61,032 nucleotides of DNA from Streptomyces ochraceiscleroticus (GTDB lineage Bacteria > Actinomycetota > Actinomycetes > Streptomycetales > Streptomycetaceae): the NCBI RefSeq assembly GCF_000720485.1, contig NZ_JOAX01000037.1:1-61032 (forward strand), read 5' to 3'. Every line of letters starts with the position of its first letter. The stretch's first letter is position 1. Shown here piece after piece: positions 7,584 to 16,723 of the stretch. Position numbers and translations under genes: made by a program. The notes under the pieces were generated by a model, which worked only from the letters and a program-made list of their open reading frames with translations, ran no database searches and was not told the origin of the DNA.

Positions 7584-9266
7584 GTGACCGTCCCCGCCTC
7601 CCCCGACCTCTCCTCCCAGGACCCCGACTGGTGGCGGCAGGCCGTCATCTACCAGGTCTACCCGCGCAGCTTCGCCGACAGTGACGGCGACGGCATCGGT
7701 GACCTGCCCGGCATCACGAGCCGGCTGACCCATCTGGCCTCGCTCGGCGTGGACGCGCTGTGGCTGAGCCCCTTCTACCCCTCGGAACTGGCCGACGGCG
7801 GGTACGACGTGGCCGACTTCCGGGACGTCGACCCGCGGCTGGGCACGCTCGCCGACTTCGACGCGATGGTCGCCGAGGCGCACCGGCTGGGCCTGAAGGT
7901 CCTGGTGGACCTGGTGCCCAACCACACCTCCGACCAGCACGTCTGGTTCCAGGAGGCGCTGGCGTCGCCGCCCGGCTCGGCGGCCCGCGCACGGTACGTC
8001 TTCCGGGACGGGCGCGGTGCGAACGGCGAGCTGCCGCCCTCGGACTGGGTCTCCCGGTTCGGCGGCAGCGCCTGGCAGCGGGTGCCGGACGGCCAGTGGT
8101 ACCTCCATCTCTTCGCGCCCGAGCAGCCGGACCTGGACTGGAGCAACGAGGAGGTGCGCGAGGACTTCCGGCGCACCCTGCGCTTCTGGTCCGACCGCGG
8201 CACGGACGGCTTCCGCATCGACGTGGCGCACGGGCTGGCCAAGGACCTCACCGAGCCGCTGCGGGACATGGGCGAGAACCAGTTCAAGGGCGACCACGAC
8301 CTGCTGCCGGACGGCACCCACCCGCACTGGGACCGGGACGAGGTGCACGAGATCTACCGGGACTGGCGGATCGTCATGGACTCCTACACGCCGCCGCGGA
8401 TGGCGGTCGCCGAGGCGTGGGTGAAGAACTCCCGGCGGGTCCTCTACACCCGGCCCGACGAGCTGGGGCAGGCGTTCAACTTCGAGTATCTGCAGACCGA
8501 GTGGACGGCCACCGCGCTGCGCAAGGTGATCACCGAGTCGCTGGCCACCGCGGCCGCCGCGGGTGCCTCGGCGACCTGGGTGCTCTCCAACCATGACGTG
8601 ATCCGGCACGCCTCCCGGCTCGCGCTGCCGCCGGGCACCGACACCGACGCCTGGCTGCTGTCCGGCGGCACCCGGCCGGCCGAGGACCGGGCGCTGGGGC
8701 TGCGCCGGGCGCGCGCGGCGACGCTGCTGATGCTGGCACTGCCCGGCTCCTCGTACGTCTACCAGGGCGAGGAGCTGGGCCTGCCGGAGGTCGCCGACCT
8801 GCCGGCCGACGCGCTGCAGGACCCGGTGTGGGAGCAGACGGGCCACACCCGCAAGGGGCGGGACGGCTGCCGGGTGCCGCTGCCGTGGACCGAGGACGGC
8901 CCCTCGTACGGCTTCGGACCGGGCGGGGCCTGGCTGCCGCAGCCGGCCTCCTTCGGGAAGCTGTCGGTCGCGTCGCAGGACGGCGAGAAGGACTCGACGC
9001 TGGAGCTGTACCGGTCGGCGCTGCGGCTCCGGCGGGAGCTGCAGGGCGACGAGTCGCTGGAGTGGCTCTCGGCGCCGGACGAGGCGGCGGAGGACGGCGC
9101 CGCGGGGATCATCCACTTCGGCCGCTCGACCGGCTGGCGCTGCCTGGCGAACCTGTCGGGGCGGGCGGTACCGCTGCCGGCCGGTGAACTGCTGTTGAGC
9201 AGTGCGCCGTTGACCGGCGGGCTGCTGCCGCCGGACACCACGGCCTGGCTGCGGCAGACGGACTGA
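7584..9266 (+). CDS. aglA: GH13 alpha-glucosidase
   Basis: A 560-residue intracellular glycoside hydrolase family 13 enzyme of the oligo-1,6-glucosidase/alpha-glucosidase type, hydrolysing short alpha-glucosides brought in by the upstream importer. Conserved regions are readable: DLVPNHTSD, GFRIDVAHG with nucleophile D213, VAEAW with acid/base E277, and SNHD with D338. There is no signal peptide. GTG 7584 is preferred: AAGGAG at 7573-7578 lies 5 bases upstream. An ATG at 7530 that overlaps the permease stop is in frame but lacks a usable ribosome-binding site and would add 18 unconserved residues. The symbol reflects the family and operon position only. Confidence 0.9.
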   Translation: MTVPASPDLSSQDPDWWRQAVIYQVYPRSFADSDGDGIGDLPGITSRLTHLASLGVDALWLSPFYPSELADGGYDVADFRDVDPRLGTLADFDAMVAEAHRLGLKVLVDLVPNHTSDQHVWFQEALASPPGSAARARYVFRDGRGANGELPPSDWVSRFGGSAWQRVPDGQWYLHLFAPEQPDLDWSNEEVREDFRRTLRFWSDRGTDGFRIDVAHGLAKDLTEPLRDMGENQFKGDHDLLPDGTHPHWDRDEVHEIYRDWRIVMDSYTPPRMAVAEAWVKNSRRVLYTRPDELGQAFNFEYLQTEWTATALRKVITESLATAAAAGASATWVLSNHDVIRHASRLALPPGTDTDAWLLSGGTRPAEDRALGLRRARAATLLMLALPGSSYVYQGEELGLPEVADLPADALQDPVWEQTGHTRKGRDGCRVPLPWTEDGPSYGFGPGGAWLPQPASFGKLSVASQDGEKDSTLELYRSALRLRRELQGDESLEWLSAPDEAAEDGAAGIIHFGRSTGWRCLANLSGRAVPLPAGELLLSSAPLTGGLLPPDTTAWLRQTD

Positions 9267-9281
9267 CACCGGATCGGTGGC

Positions 9282-9315
9282 GGGCCGGGGCAGCGCGCCG
9301 GAGCGGCCCCGGCCC
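9282..9315 (+). terminator. Hairpin after the alpha-glucosidase operon
   Basis: GGGCCGGGGC (9282-9291) and GCCCCGGCCC (9306-9315) form a perfect 10-bp stem with a 14-base loop 15 bases after the alpha-glucosidase stop. There is no T-run, as is common for streptomycete terminators. Confidence 0.6.
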
Positions 9316-9503
9316 ACCGCGCACCGTGAGGGGCACAGCGGCAAACTGGAGCGCAATGGTGGGCTGTTAGCCTGACGCAGTGGATCACGCCTGGTACGCC
9401 TTCGACGCTGGATCCTGTCATCCGGATGTGAACGACAGCGGTCGCACCCGCGCCACGTGATGCCGCTCCCTCATTCCGCCCCCCTCATCACGCCGGAGAG
9501 ACC

Positions 9504-10865
9504 GTGACCATCCCGATCCCCGAACACCTCCGCGCCCGGTTCGAGTTGAAGGCGCATGTGGGCCGGCCCCTGAGCGACGAGGATCCGGGCGGACTGCTTC
9601 GGCTGCACGGTCCGGAGGCCGCGGACCCGACGGCGCTGTATGCGCGGCTCCGCGCCACGTACGGTCAGGTCGCCCCGGTACTGCTGCCGGGGGATCTGCC
9701 GGTCTGGCTGGTGCTGGGGTACCAGGCCAACCTCGACGTCGCTCGTGCGCCGTACCCCTACAGCCGTGACTCCCGGCTGTGGAACCTCGCCGACCGCGTT
9801 CCCGCTGCCTGGCCTCTGGGCCCCACCGTGGACTGGGAACCGACATGCGTGTTCACCGACGGCCGGGCGCACGCGCGGACGCGGGCAGCCGTCACCGACA
9901 GCCTGGAAGACCTCGACCGGCACGGGATACGCCGCTATGTGAGCCGCTACACCAAGATGCTGGTCAACGAATTCATCCACACCGGCGAGGCCGATCTGGT
10001 CGGCCAGTACGCCGAGCGGCTGCCGATGTTCGTGATGACACGGCTCCTGGGCATGGACGAGGCGGACGGACCGCGACTGGCGGACGCCGCCCGCGACCTG
10101 ATGACCGGCAGCGACACGGCCGCCGCCAGCAACAACGTGATCAAGACCGCCCTGGTCAGACTGGTGAACGCCAAGAAGGCCCGGCCGGGCAACGACCTGG
10201 CGAGCTGGCTGGGCACGCACGAGTCCGGCCTCTCCGACGACGAGGTTCTCGGACACCTGCGACTGATGCTGATCGCCGCGTACGAGACCACGGCGAATCT
10301 CATCGCGAACACCCTGCACATGATCCTGACCGACCGGCGTTTCCGCGCGAGCCTGTCGGGTGGCCACATGACGCTGAGCGATGCGCTGGAGGGCATGCTC
10401 TGGGACGAGCTGCCCATCTCCGTGGTCCCCGGCCGCTGGGCGAACGCGGACACCACTCTCGACGGCTGGCGGATCGAGGCCGGCGACATGCTGCTCCTCG
10501 GCCCCGGCGCCGCGAACACCGACCCGGAGATCCGGCCCGACCTTTCCGAGCCCGTGCACGGCAACCGGTCGCATCTCGCCTTCAGCGCGGGGCCGCACCG
10601 GTGCCCCGGTGAGGACATCGGCCGGGCCATCGCCGACACCGGCATCGACACCCTGCTCACGCTGCTGCCCGACATGCGGCTCGCCGTTTCCCAGGACGAG
10701 GTGCGCTGGGACTACGTGCTGCTCTCCAAGCGCCTGTCCAAGCTGCCCGTACGGTTCCAGCCGCGCCCCCCGCTGGCCCTGCGCTCCGGGTCGCTCCCCG
10801 CTCGCGACCTTCCCGCGGCCACGGGCTGCCCGTTCACGGGCGCCGCGGCCAACACCGCGCCGTAG
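9504..10865 (+). CDS. Cytochrome P450 with CYP157-like EGMLW K-helix
   Basis: A 453-residue soluble P450. The heme-ligand loop is FSAGPHRCPG with C367, and the I-helix carries AAYETT in place of AGxET. The K-helix is unusual: the near-invariant ExxR is absent and residues 296-300 read EGMLW. CYP157 enzymes of Streptomyces, often the cvnE member of conservons, are known to have ExxLW there (EQSLW in CYP157C1), so I place this protein in or near that group. It precedes a sesquiterpene synthase-P450 pair and lies about 3 kb from a conservon that lacks its own P450. Start GTG 9504 has GGAG 5 bases upstream. Substrate is unknown, and whether it is an active monooxygenase is open. Confidence 0.85.
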   Translation: MTIPIPEHLRARFELKAHVGRPLSDEDPGGLLRLHGPEAADPTALYARLRATYGQVAPVLLPGDLPVWLVLGYQANLDVARAPYPYSRDSRLWNLADRVPAAWPLGPTVDWEPTCVFTDGRAHARTRAAVTDSLEDLDRHGIRRYVSRYTKMLVNEFIHTGEADLVGQYAERLPMFVMTRLLGMDEADGPRLADAARDLMTGSDTAAASNNVIKTALVRLVNAKKARPGNDLASWLGTHESGLSDDEVLGHLRLMLIAAYETTANLIANTLHMILTDRRFRASLSGGHMTLSDALEGMLWDELPISVVPGRWANADTTLDGWRIEAGDMLLLGPGAANTDPEIRPDLSEPVHGNRSHLAFSAGPHRCPGEDIGRAIADTGIDTLLTLLPDMRLAVSQDEVRWDYVLLSKRLSKLPVRFQPRPPLALRSGSLPARDLPAATGCPFTGAAANTAP

Positions 10866-11152
10866 ACGGCCGGTTCGGCCGCGTACCGCATTCCACATAC
10901 AGCCACTATTCGCCAACATATCGTCATAGTCCCCGCGGTGCGCGGCAGTCGGCCGCCACCGGGGACCGTTCGCTATGGGTGGAAAACCGCCGGTCAACGA
11001 CCAGTTGAGGGATCTGGGCGGTCTTCCCGGGCACAGCCGCACACACACGTGATGTTGGCCCTATTCACCTTTTTCAAGCCATGCCTACCATTCCGCTTGT
11101 TGATCACACTGAGTGCACGCTATGTAGCGCGCACACCAGGAAGGCGGCCGGA

Positions 11153-12301
11153 GTGAGTATCGCGCTCGTAGTCCCACCGACCTATGCCCCCATCCCACCG
11201 GCCATTCATCCGCGCCATGCCGACATCGATGCGCAGACCACCGCGTGGGCGCACGCGTTCGGCATCGGGTCCGCGGGCCTGCGCGAGCGGCTGGTGACGC
11301 AGCAGATCGGCACGTTCGCCGCGCGCATCCTGCCTTCGGGCCGGAGAGAAGTCGTCCAGGTCCTGGGGGACTTCGTCCTGTGGCTGTTCGGAGTGGACGA
11401 CGGGCTGTGCGAAGAGGGGGCGCTGGGCCGGACTCCGGGCGCACTCAACGCCTCCCTTCAGCGACTTCTGTGGGTCGCCGAGCATCCCGAGGCGGACATC
11501 CTCGCCGGCGATCCCCTCGCGCGCGGACTGCGGGACCTGCGGGCCAGGGTGGCGGAGTACGGCACTGCCGGGCAGACGAAGGCGTGGATCGACGCACTGC
11601 GGGAGTACTTCCTGTCCGTGGTCTGGGAGGCTTCCCACCGCACTGCGGACAGCGTGCCCGAGCTCGACGACTACACGCTCATGCGCCTCTACGACGGCGC
11701 GACCACCGTCGTACTGCCGATGCTGGAGATGGCCCACGGCTATGAACTCCGGCCCGAGGAGCGGGCGCTGCCGGGCATACGGGCCGCGGCCCAGGCGGCG
11801 TCCTTCGTGATCTGCTGGGACAACGACCTCTTCTCGTACCACAAGGAAGTCAAGGAGCGTGGCCGGACGGGCGGCTACTACCTCAACGTCATCCGTGTAC
11901 TGGAACACCACCGGGGTCTGTCCAGCCACCAGGCCCTGGCCGAGGCCGTCAGCCAGCGGGACCGCGTGATGGTCCTCTTCCAGCGCCTGTGCAGGGCTCT
12001 CGGGGAGCAGGGGAGCCCGCAGTTGCGGCAGTACCTCGACGATCTGGGCCACTTCGTACGTGGCTCCATGGACTGGGGCATCTCCTCCGTGCGCTACACC
12101 ACGCCCGATGATCCGGCGGCGCTGCCCGCGCGGTTCAGCTCGACGCCCACCAGCACGGGGCCGGTGGACATCCCCTCCATCACCTGGTGGTGGGACGTGC
12201 TGGACCGGCTCGACGGCACCGCGGCGCACCGGCTGCCCCAGCCCGCCACTCCCCCACTGGTCGGCGCGCGCGTCGGCGCGATGAATGGATTCTCCTGGTG
12301 A
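11153..12301 (+). CDS. Sesquiterpene synthase (class I, cadinane/muurolane-like)
   Basis: A 382-residue class I terpene cyclase. The Asp-rich metal motif is D82-D83-G-L-C-E-E and the NSE triad is N224-D225-L-F-S228-Y-H-K-E232; the RY pair is R314-Y315. These bind three Mg2+ and the diphosphate of farnesyl diphosphate. From memory the sequence style (PPTYAPIPPAIHPRHADID, LWLFGVDDG) resembles the streptomycete T-muurolol/delta-cadinene-type synthases rather than epi-isozizaene or pentalenene synthase; product is inferred, not shown. GTG 11153 is supported by AGGAAGG at 11138-11144 (8-base spacing); earlier in-frame starts add a non-conserved leader. Its stop overlaps the start of the next P450 (GTGA), so the two are translationally coupled. 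Confidence 0.9.
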   Translation: MSIALVVPPTYAPIPPAIHPRHADIDAQTTAWAHAFGIGSAGLRERLVTQQIGTFAARILPSGRREVVQVLGDFVLWLFGVDDGLCEEGALGRTPGALNASLQRLLWVAEHPEADILAGDPLARGLRDLRARVAEYGTAGQTKAWIDALREYFLSVVWEASHRTADSVPELDDYTLMRLYDGATTVVLPMLEMAHGYELRPEERALPGIRAAAQAASFVICWDNDLFSYHKEVKERGRTGGYYLNVIRVLEHHRGLSSHQALAEAVSQRDRVMVLFQRLCRALGEQGSPQLRQYLDDLGHFVRGSMDWGISSVRYTTPDDPAALPARFSSTPTSTGPVDIPSITWWWDVLDRLDGTAAHRLPQPATPPLVGARVGAMNGFSW

Positions 12302-13659
12302 TTGTCGACACGCAGAACATCCCCCGTGCGCCGGGCCGGATGCCGCTCCTCGGGCACGCCCTGAAGATGGCACGCCGGCCGCTGCACTTCCTGCAGTCCC
12401 TGCCCCGGACCGGGCCGCTGGTACGGGTGGACCTGGGCACGATGCCCGTCTACGTCCCCACCGACGCCCGCCTGATCCGCGACGTGCTGACCACGCACGC
12501 CACCAAGTTCGTCAAGGGACGGCTGTACACCCGCGTCGAGCCGCTGGTGGGCAAGGGCCTTGCGACCTCCAGCGGTCAGGTGCACCGCCGCAACCGGCGC
12601 CTGATGCAGCCGATGTTCCACAAGGAGCGCATCGCCGCTTACGCGGCCACGATGAGCGAGCGCGCAAAGGACCTAGTCGACTCCTGGGTGCCGGGGCAGC
12701 AACTGGCCCTGGAACAGGTCATGGGCGAATACACCATCCGTACGCTCGCGGAGGTGATGTTCTCCGCCGACCTCGGACAGCCGGCGGTGGAATCGGTCCG
12801 CCGGAACCTGCCGGTCATCCTCAAGTACATGCTGCTGCGGGCGGCGTTCCCCGCGTTCCTGGACGGGCTGCCGATCCCCGCCAACCGGAAGTTCGACGCC
12901 GCGGCGCGGGACATGCGCGCGGTGATCGACCAGGTGGTCGCGGACACCCGGCGCTCGGCGGATACCGAGCGGCACGATCTGGTGACGCTGCTGCTGGAGG
13001 CGCGGGACGCGGACACCGACGAGGCGCTGACGGACGAGGAGGTCAGGGACGAGCTGGTGACCATCCTGTTCGCCGGCACCGAGACCACCGCCTCGACGCT
13101 GGGCTGGTTCTTCCACGAGGTGGGGCAGCACCCGGAGGTCGAGCGACAACTGCTGGAGGAGATCGACGAGGTGGTGGGCGGCGGCCCGGTGACCATCGAG
13201 CACGTCCCCCGGCTCGTCACCGTCAAGCGGGTCCTGGACGAGGTGATCCGCCTCTACGGCGTCACCATGCTGATGCGGCGGACGACCGAGCCGGTGGAAC
13301 TGACGGACACCCGGCCCGACGGCGAGCAGGTCACCTATCGGATCCCCGCCGACACCGAAGTCGCCTTCAGCCCCTATGCCGTGCACCGGCACCCGGAGCT
13401 GTACAAGAACCCCGACGACTTCGACCCCGACCGATGGCTGCGCGACGACATCCCGCGCACGGCCTTCTTCCCCTTCGGCGCGGGCAACCGGATGTGCATC
13501 GGTGACGCCTTCAGCTGGACGGAGGCGACCATCGCCGTCGCGACCATCCTTCAGCGGTACACCCTCGCCCCGGTCCCCGGGCACACCCCGCGCAAGGCCA
13601 CCTCGGCCATGGTCCACCCCGACCACGTCCCCATGACGGTGGTGCCGCGGACCGGCTGA
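12298..13659 (+). CDS. Cytochrome P450, probable sesquiterpene oxidase
   Basis: A 453-residue P450 with all canonical motifs: PLLGHALKMARRPLHFL at the N-terminus, I-helix LFAGTETTAST, K-helix DEVIRL (ExxR intact) and heme loop FPFGAGNRMCIG with C400. No membrane anchor. The N-terminal PLLGH and general layout resemble terpene P450s such as CYP170 (albaflavenone) and CYP183 (pentalenolactone pathway). It starts at GTG 12298 within the cyclase stop codon, which strongly suggests it oxidises the cyclase product. Redox partners are not encoded nearby. Confidence 0.9.
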   Translation: MIVDTQNIPRAPGRMPLLGHALKMARRPLHFLQSLPRTGPLVRVDLGTMPVYVPTDARLIRDVLTTHATKFVKGRLYTRVEPLVGKGLATSSGQVHRRNRRLMQPMFHKERIAAYAATMSERAKDLVDSWVPGQQLALEQVMGEYTIRTLAEVMFSADLGQPAVESVRRNLPVILKYMLLRAAFPAFLDGLPIPANRKFDAAARDMRAVIDQVVADTRRSADTERHDLVTLLLEARDADTDEALTDEEVRDELVTILFAGTETTASTLGWFFHEVGQHPEVERQLLEEIDEVVGGGPVTIEHVPRLVTVKRVLDEVIRLYGVTMLMRRTTEPVELTDTRPDGEQVTYRIPADTEVAFSPYAVHRHPELYKNPDDFDPDRWLRDDIPRTAFFPFGAGNRMCIGDAFSWTEATIAVATILQRYTLAPVPGHTPRKATSAMVHPDHVPMTVVPRTG

Positions 13660-13663
13660 GCAC

Positions 13664-13698
13664 CGGTGTCCGCGCCGCGGTTCGCGGCGCGGACACCG
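13664..13698. terminator. Bidirectional terminator between terpene genes and conservon
   Basis: A perfect 16-bp inverted repeat (arms 13664-13679 and 13683-13698, loop of 3) sits 4 bases after the P450 stop and 26 bases after the conservon GTPase stop, between two convergent operons. It lacks a T-run but is the strongest hairpin in the area. Confidence 0.8.
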
Positions 13699-13724
13699 TT
13701 ACTGGCAAGGACACCGCTACCGGC

Positions 13725-14405
13725 TTACGACGCCTCCGTCGTGAGCGCGAGATTGTGCAGGTAGTGCATCAGTGCCATCAGGACGTCGCGGCTGGACGTG
13801 CGCAGTCGCGCGTCGCAGTCCACGATCGGGACCTCCGGGGGCAGGTCGAGGGCTTCGCGGAGCTCCTCGACGTCGTGCTTCGGCGCCTCCGGGAAGGAGT
13901 TGATCGCGACGACGAAGGGCACGCCGCGCTCCTCCAGGCGCCCGATGACGTCGAAGCTGACCTCCAGGCGGCGGGTGTCGACCAGGACGACCGCGCCCAG
14001 CGCGCCGTCGAACAGGCCGTTCCACAGGAACCAGAAGCGCTGCTGGCCGGGCGTGCCGAAGAGGTAGAGCACCAGCTCCTCGTTGAGGCTGATGCGCCCG
14101 AAGTCCATCGCGACGGTCGTGGAGGTCTTGCGCTCGACGCCCAGGGTGTCGTCGACGCCGACGCCGGCCTGAGTCATCGTCTCCTCGGTGGTCAGCGGGC
14201 GGATCTCGCTGACCGCGCCCACCAGGGTCGTCTTGCCGACCCCGAAACCGCCCACGATCACCACCTTGACCGCGGCGGTGGCCGAGTCGGGCAGTGTGTC
14301 CTCGCTCCGCGGGCCGGCGACCGGTTCGGCGACGAGCGCCTGTCCGGCCACGGGCTGCGCGGCGAGCCCCTGCCCGGCGGTCGAGTCAGAGCTGTTGAAG
14401 TCCAT
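13725..14405 (-). CDS. cvnD: Conservon GTPase CvnD
   Basis: A 226-residue Ras/MglA-like small GTPase, last gene of a four-gene conservon. The P-loop is GGFGVGKT (52-59), switch II FGTPGQQRF (116-124), and INSFP replaces the usual NKxD. In known streptomycete conservons CvnABCD forms a membrane-associated complex resembling a eukaryotic G-protein-coupled system, affecting development and secondary metabolism. Here a 45-residue Ala/Pro-rich N-terminal extension precedes the G domain. It overlaps the DUF742 gene by 20 bases. Confidence 0.93.
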   Translation of the reverse strand: MDFNSSDSTAGQGLAAQPVAGQALVAEPVAGPRSEDTLPDSATAAVKVVIVGGFGVGKTTLVGAVSEIRPLTTEETMTQAGVGVDDTLGVERKTSTTVAMDFGRISLNEELVLYLFGTPGQQRFWFLWNGLFDGALGAVVLVDTRRLEVSFDVIGRLEERGVPFVVAINSFPEAPKHDVEELREALDLPPEVPIVDCDARLRTSSRDVLMALMHYLHNLALTTEAS

Positions 14406-14748
14406 GGATCACCGCCTCGATAAGGGAACGGTCCGGAAGTTCTGCGGGCGGTACGGGCGCGCGCGCCACGACCCGCCCGTCGGCCAGCAGGTCACCCAGG
14501 AGCACGGTGACCACGCTGACCGGTAGCTTCAGGTAGGCGGAGAGCTCCGCCACCGACAGCGGGGAGTGGCACAGCCGCATGATCGCGGCGTGCTCGGGCT
14601 GGATGCCCGGTCGCGGGGCGGCCTTGGCCACGATCAGCGTGACCAGGTCGAGGGAGAAGGTCTGTGCGGCGGCGCCGGAGCGTCCGCCGGTGATCACGTA
14701 GAGCCGTTCGGGGCTCTCGTCCTCCCAATCCTGGCCCGCTCCGCTCAC
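14386..14748 (-). CDS. cvnC: Conservon DUF742 protein CvnC
   Basis: A 120-residue DUF742 protein. It opens MSGAGQDWEDESPERLYVITGGRS and contains a winged-helix-like core (HAAIMRLCHSPLSVAELSAYLKLPVSVVTVLLGDL). Start GTG 14748 overlaps the stop of cvnB (GTGA). It is the third conservon component and is thought to link the roadblock protein and GTPase; no enzymatic motif is present. Confidence 0.92.
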   Translation of the reverse strand: MSGAGQDWEDESPERLYVITGGRSGAAAQTFSLDLVTLIVAKAAPRPGIQPEHAAIMRLCHSPLSVAELSAYLKLPVSVVTVLLGDLLADGRVVARAPVPPAELPDRSLIEAVIHGLQQL

Positions 14749-15152
14749 GCGGCCGATCCCTCGCCGCGCGGCGGGCTGCTGAGGTGCTCGCCGATCCGGG
14801 CCACCAGGTCGCGCATCTTCATCCCGATCAGCCCGGCGTCCACGCCCTCGTCGGCCAGCACCGCGAGATAGGCGCCCGCGCCCGCCGCCATCAAGTAGAA
14901 GAAGCCGCCGTCCAGTTCGATGACGACCATGCGCATCTTGCCGTCGCTGTGCGGGAATTCGGAGGACACCGCGCCGGCCAGGGACTGCAGCCCCGCGCAG
15001 GCGGCGGCCAGCCGGTCGGCGGTGTCGGTGTCCGTGCCGTACTGGGCCATCCGCAGGCCGTCCGAGGACAGCACGACGACGTTGCGGGTCTGCGGGACGC
15101 TCTCCGCCAGGTCCTTGAGCATCCAGTCCATGTTGGCCCGGTGCTGAATCAT
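14745..15152 (-). CDS. cvnB: Conservon roadblock/LC7 protein CvnB
   Basis: A 135-residue roadblock/LC7-domain protein (WMLKDLAESVPQTRNVVVLSSDGL at the N-terminus), the MglB-like partner that in conservons regulates the GTPase CvnD. It starts at ATG 15152 overlapping the stop of cvnA (ATGA) and ends overlapping cvnC (GTGA), so the operon is tightly coupled. Confidence 0.93.
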   Translation of the reverse strand: MIQHRANMDWMLKDLAESVPQTRNVVVLSSDGLRMAQYGTDTDTADRLAAACAGLQSLAGAVSSEFPHSDGKMRMVVIELDGGFFYLMAAGAGAYLAVLADEGVDAGLIGMKMRDLVARIGEHLSSPPRGEGSAA

Positions 15153-16723
15153 GGCAACTCACTCTTTTCCGACGACTCGTCACTCTTCGGCCCGGCGGCC
15201 CCGCCCGGCTCTCCGGAGAGGCCGCTCTGGAAGGCGGCCAGCCACATGCCGGGCTGCACCTCGGGAGCTGCCTCCGGCGCGGAGGGCCGGTGGTCTGCGG
15301 TGTCGGGGGCGGTGGGCGCCTGGGGCGCGGGCTGGGCCGGCGCGGTGGCGCGGGACTTGCGGCGCCGCTGGGGCAGCCCGTTCGCGGTCCGCCCGGTCAC
15401 CACCGGCACGTCCTCCTGCGTGTCCTCGGGCCGGGGCAGCGCCGCGGGCGCCGCGGGCGCCGCGGGCGTCGAAGGCACGGGGCCGGTGGCCGGCCGCCGG
15501 TCCGCCGTGGGCTCGGTGCGCTCGCTCAGCGGGCCGGAGGAGGCGCCGATGCCGTGCGCCCGGCCGGTGGCGGGAGCGGTGGTGATCAGGTCCTGCGGCA
15601 CGATGAGGACGGCGCGCACGCCGCCGTACGCCGAGGTGCGCAGCGACACCTGGAAGTTGTACGCCTGGGCCAGCCGGCCGACGACCGCGAGGCCGAGCCG
15701 CGGGGTCTCCCCCAGGTCGTTGACGTCGATGCCCTCCTGGGCCTGCTGGAGCATCCGCTCGGCCCGCTTGCGGGCCTCCTCGCTCATACTGACGCCGCCG
15801 TCCTCGATCTCGACGGCGATGCCGGACTGCACCTCGACCGCGGTGAGGTGCACGCGGGTCTGCGGCGGGGAGTAGCGGGTGGCGTTGTCCAGCAGCTCGG
15901 CGAGCGCGTGGATGAGCGGTTCGACGGCCGTGCCGACGACCGCGACCTCCGAGACGGAGTGCAGCTCGACGCGCTGGTAGTCGATGATCCGCGACATCGC
16001 GCCGCGCAACACGCTGAACAGCGGGACGGCGCGGCTCCACTGGCGGCCGGGGCGGGCGCCGCCCAGTACGGCGATGGAGTCGGCGAGGCGGCCGATCAGC
16101 GCGGTGCCGTGGTCCAGCCGGAGCAGGTCGCCGAAGACCTCGTGGTTCTGGCCGTGCCGGTCCTCCATGCCGCGCAGTTCCTGCGCCTGCTGGTGGACGA
16201 TGGCCTGGACTCGGCGGGCGATGTTCACGAACGCGCGCTGGGCGGACTCGCGCAGGTCCTCCTCGGCGACGACCGCCTCCAGGACGGAGCGCAGCACCGC
16301 CTGGTGGGCCGCGGCGAACTCGGGGGTCAGACCGGACTCGCGGGCCTCCTGGGCCAGCCGGTCCGTCATCGAGGCGAGCACGTCCTCGGGGAACTCGTCC
16401 TGCCCGAGCCGGGTGACGACCTCGGGCAGCAGCCCTTCGGCGAGCCGTACGGTCGCGGCCTCCTGGCGGGCCAGCACCGCGGCCTGCGCGTCGGAGCTGC
16501 GGCGCAGCGCCGTCAGCGCGCGGCCGCGGCGGGCGACCTCGGCGGAGAGCAGCGCCACCGCGACGGTGGCGGCACCCCCCGTCCACAGGACCGGCGTCAG
16601 CGCGGCGGAGGGGACCAGGACGGCGGCGACGACGGCGGCGGTCACGGTGAGTGCCGCCGGCAGTATCCACCCGAGCGCCGAAGCGGGTCGCAGCCCTCCG
16701 GGCGACGATCCTTCTCGAACCAT
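15149..16723 (-). CDS. cvnA: Conservon sensor histidine kinase-like CvnA
   Basis: A 524-residue sensor kinase with two N-terminal membrane helices, a nitrate/sulfonate-kinase-like central region, an H-box-like segment (LRLDHGTALIGRLADSI), N-box ELLDNATRYSPP and G-box VEIEDGGVSM. A Pro/Ala-rich C-terminal tail of about 120 residues follows, as in other CvnA proteins. ATG 16723 is chosen because GAGGG is 6 bases upstream on the minus strand; a GTG 13 codons earlier lacks a ribosome-binding site. First gene of cvnABCD; no cvnE follows because the next genes are convergent. Confidence 0.9.
   Translation of the reverse strand: MVREGSSPGGLRPASALGWILPAALTVTAAVVAAVLVPSAALTPVLWTGGAATVAVALLSAEVARRGRALTALRRSSDAQAAVLARQEAATVRLAEGLLPEVVTRLGQDEFPEDVLASMTDRLAQEARESGLTPEFAAAHQAVLRSVLEAVVAEEDLRESAQRAFVNIARRVQAIVHQQAQELRGMEDRHGQNHEVFGDLLRLDHGTALIGRLADSIAVLGGARPGRQWSRAVPLFSVLRGAMSRIIDYQRVELHSVSEVAVVGTAVEPLIHALAELLDNATRYSPPQTRVHLTAVEVQSGIAVEIEDGGVSMSEEARKRAERMLQQAQEGIDVNDLGETPRLGLAVVGRLAQAYNFQVSLRTSAYGGVRAVLIVPQDLITTAPATGRAHGIGASSGPLSERTEPTADRRPATGPVPSTPAAPAAPAALPRPEDTQEDVPVVTGRTANGLPQRRRKSRATAPAQPAPQAPTAPDTADHRPSAPEAAPEVQPGMWLAAFQSGLSGEPGGAAGPKSDESSEKSELP

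Noticed and set aside
10866..11152. Small gene ahead of the terpene synthase
   Set aside because: Open frames here are short, composition is less GC-biased at third positions, and the AGGAAGG at 11138 clearly serves GTG 11153.
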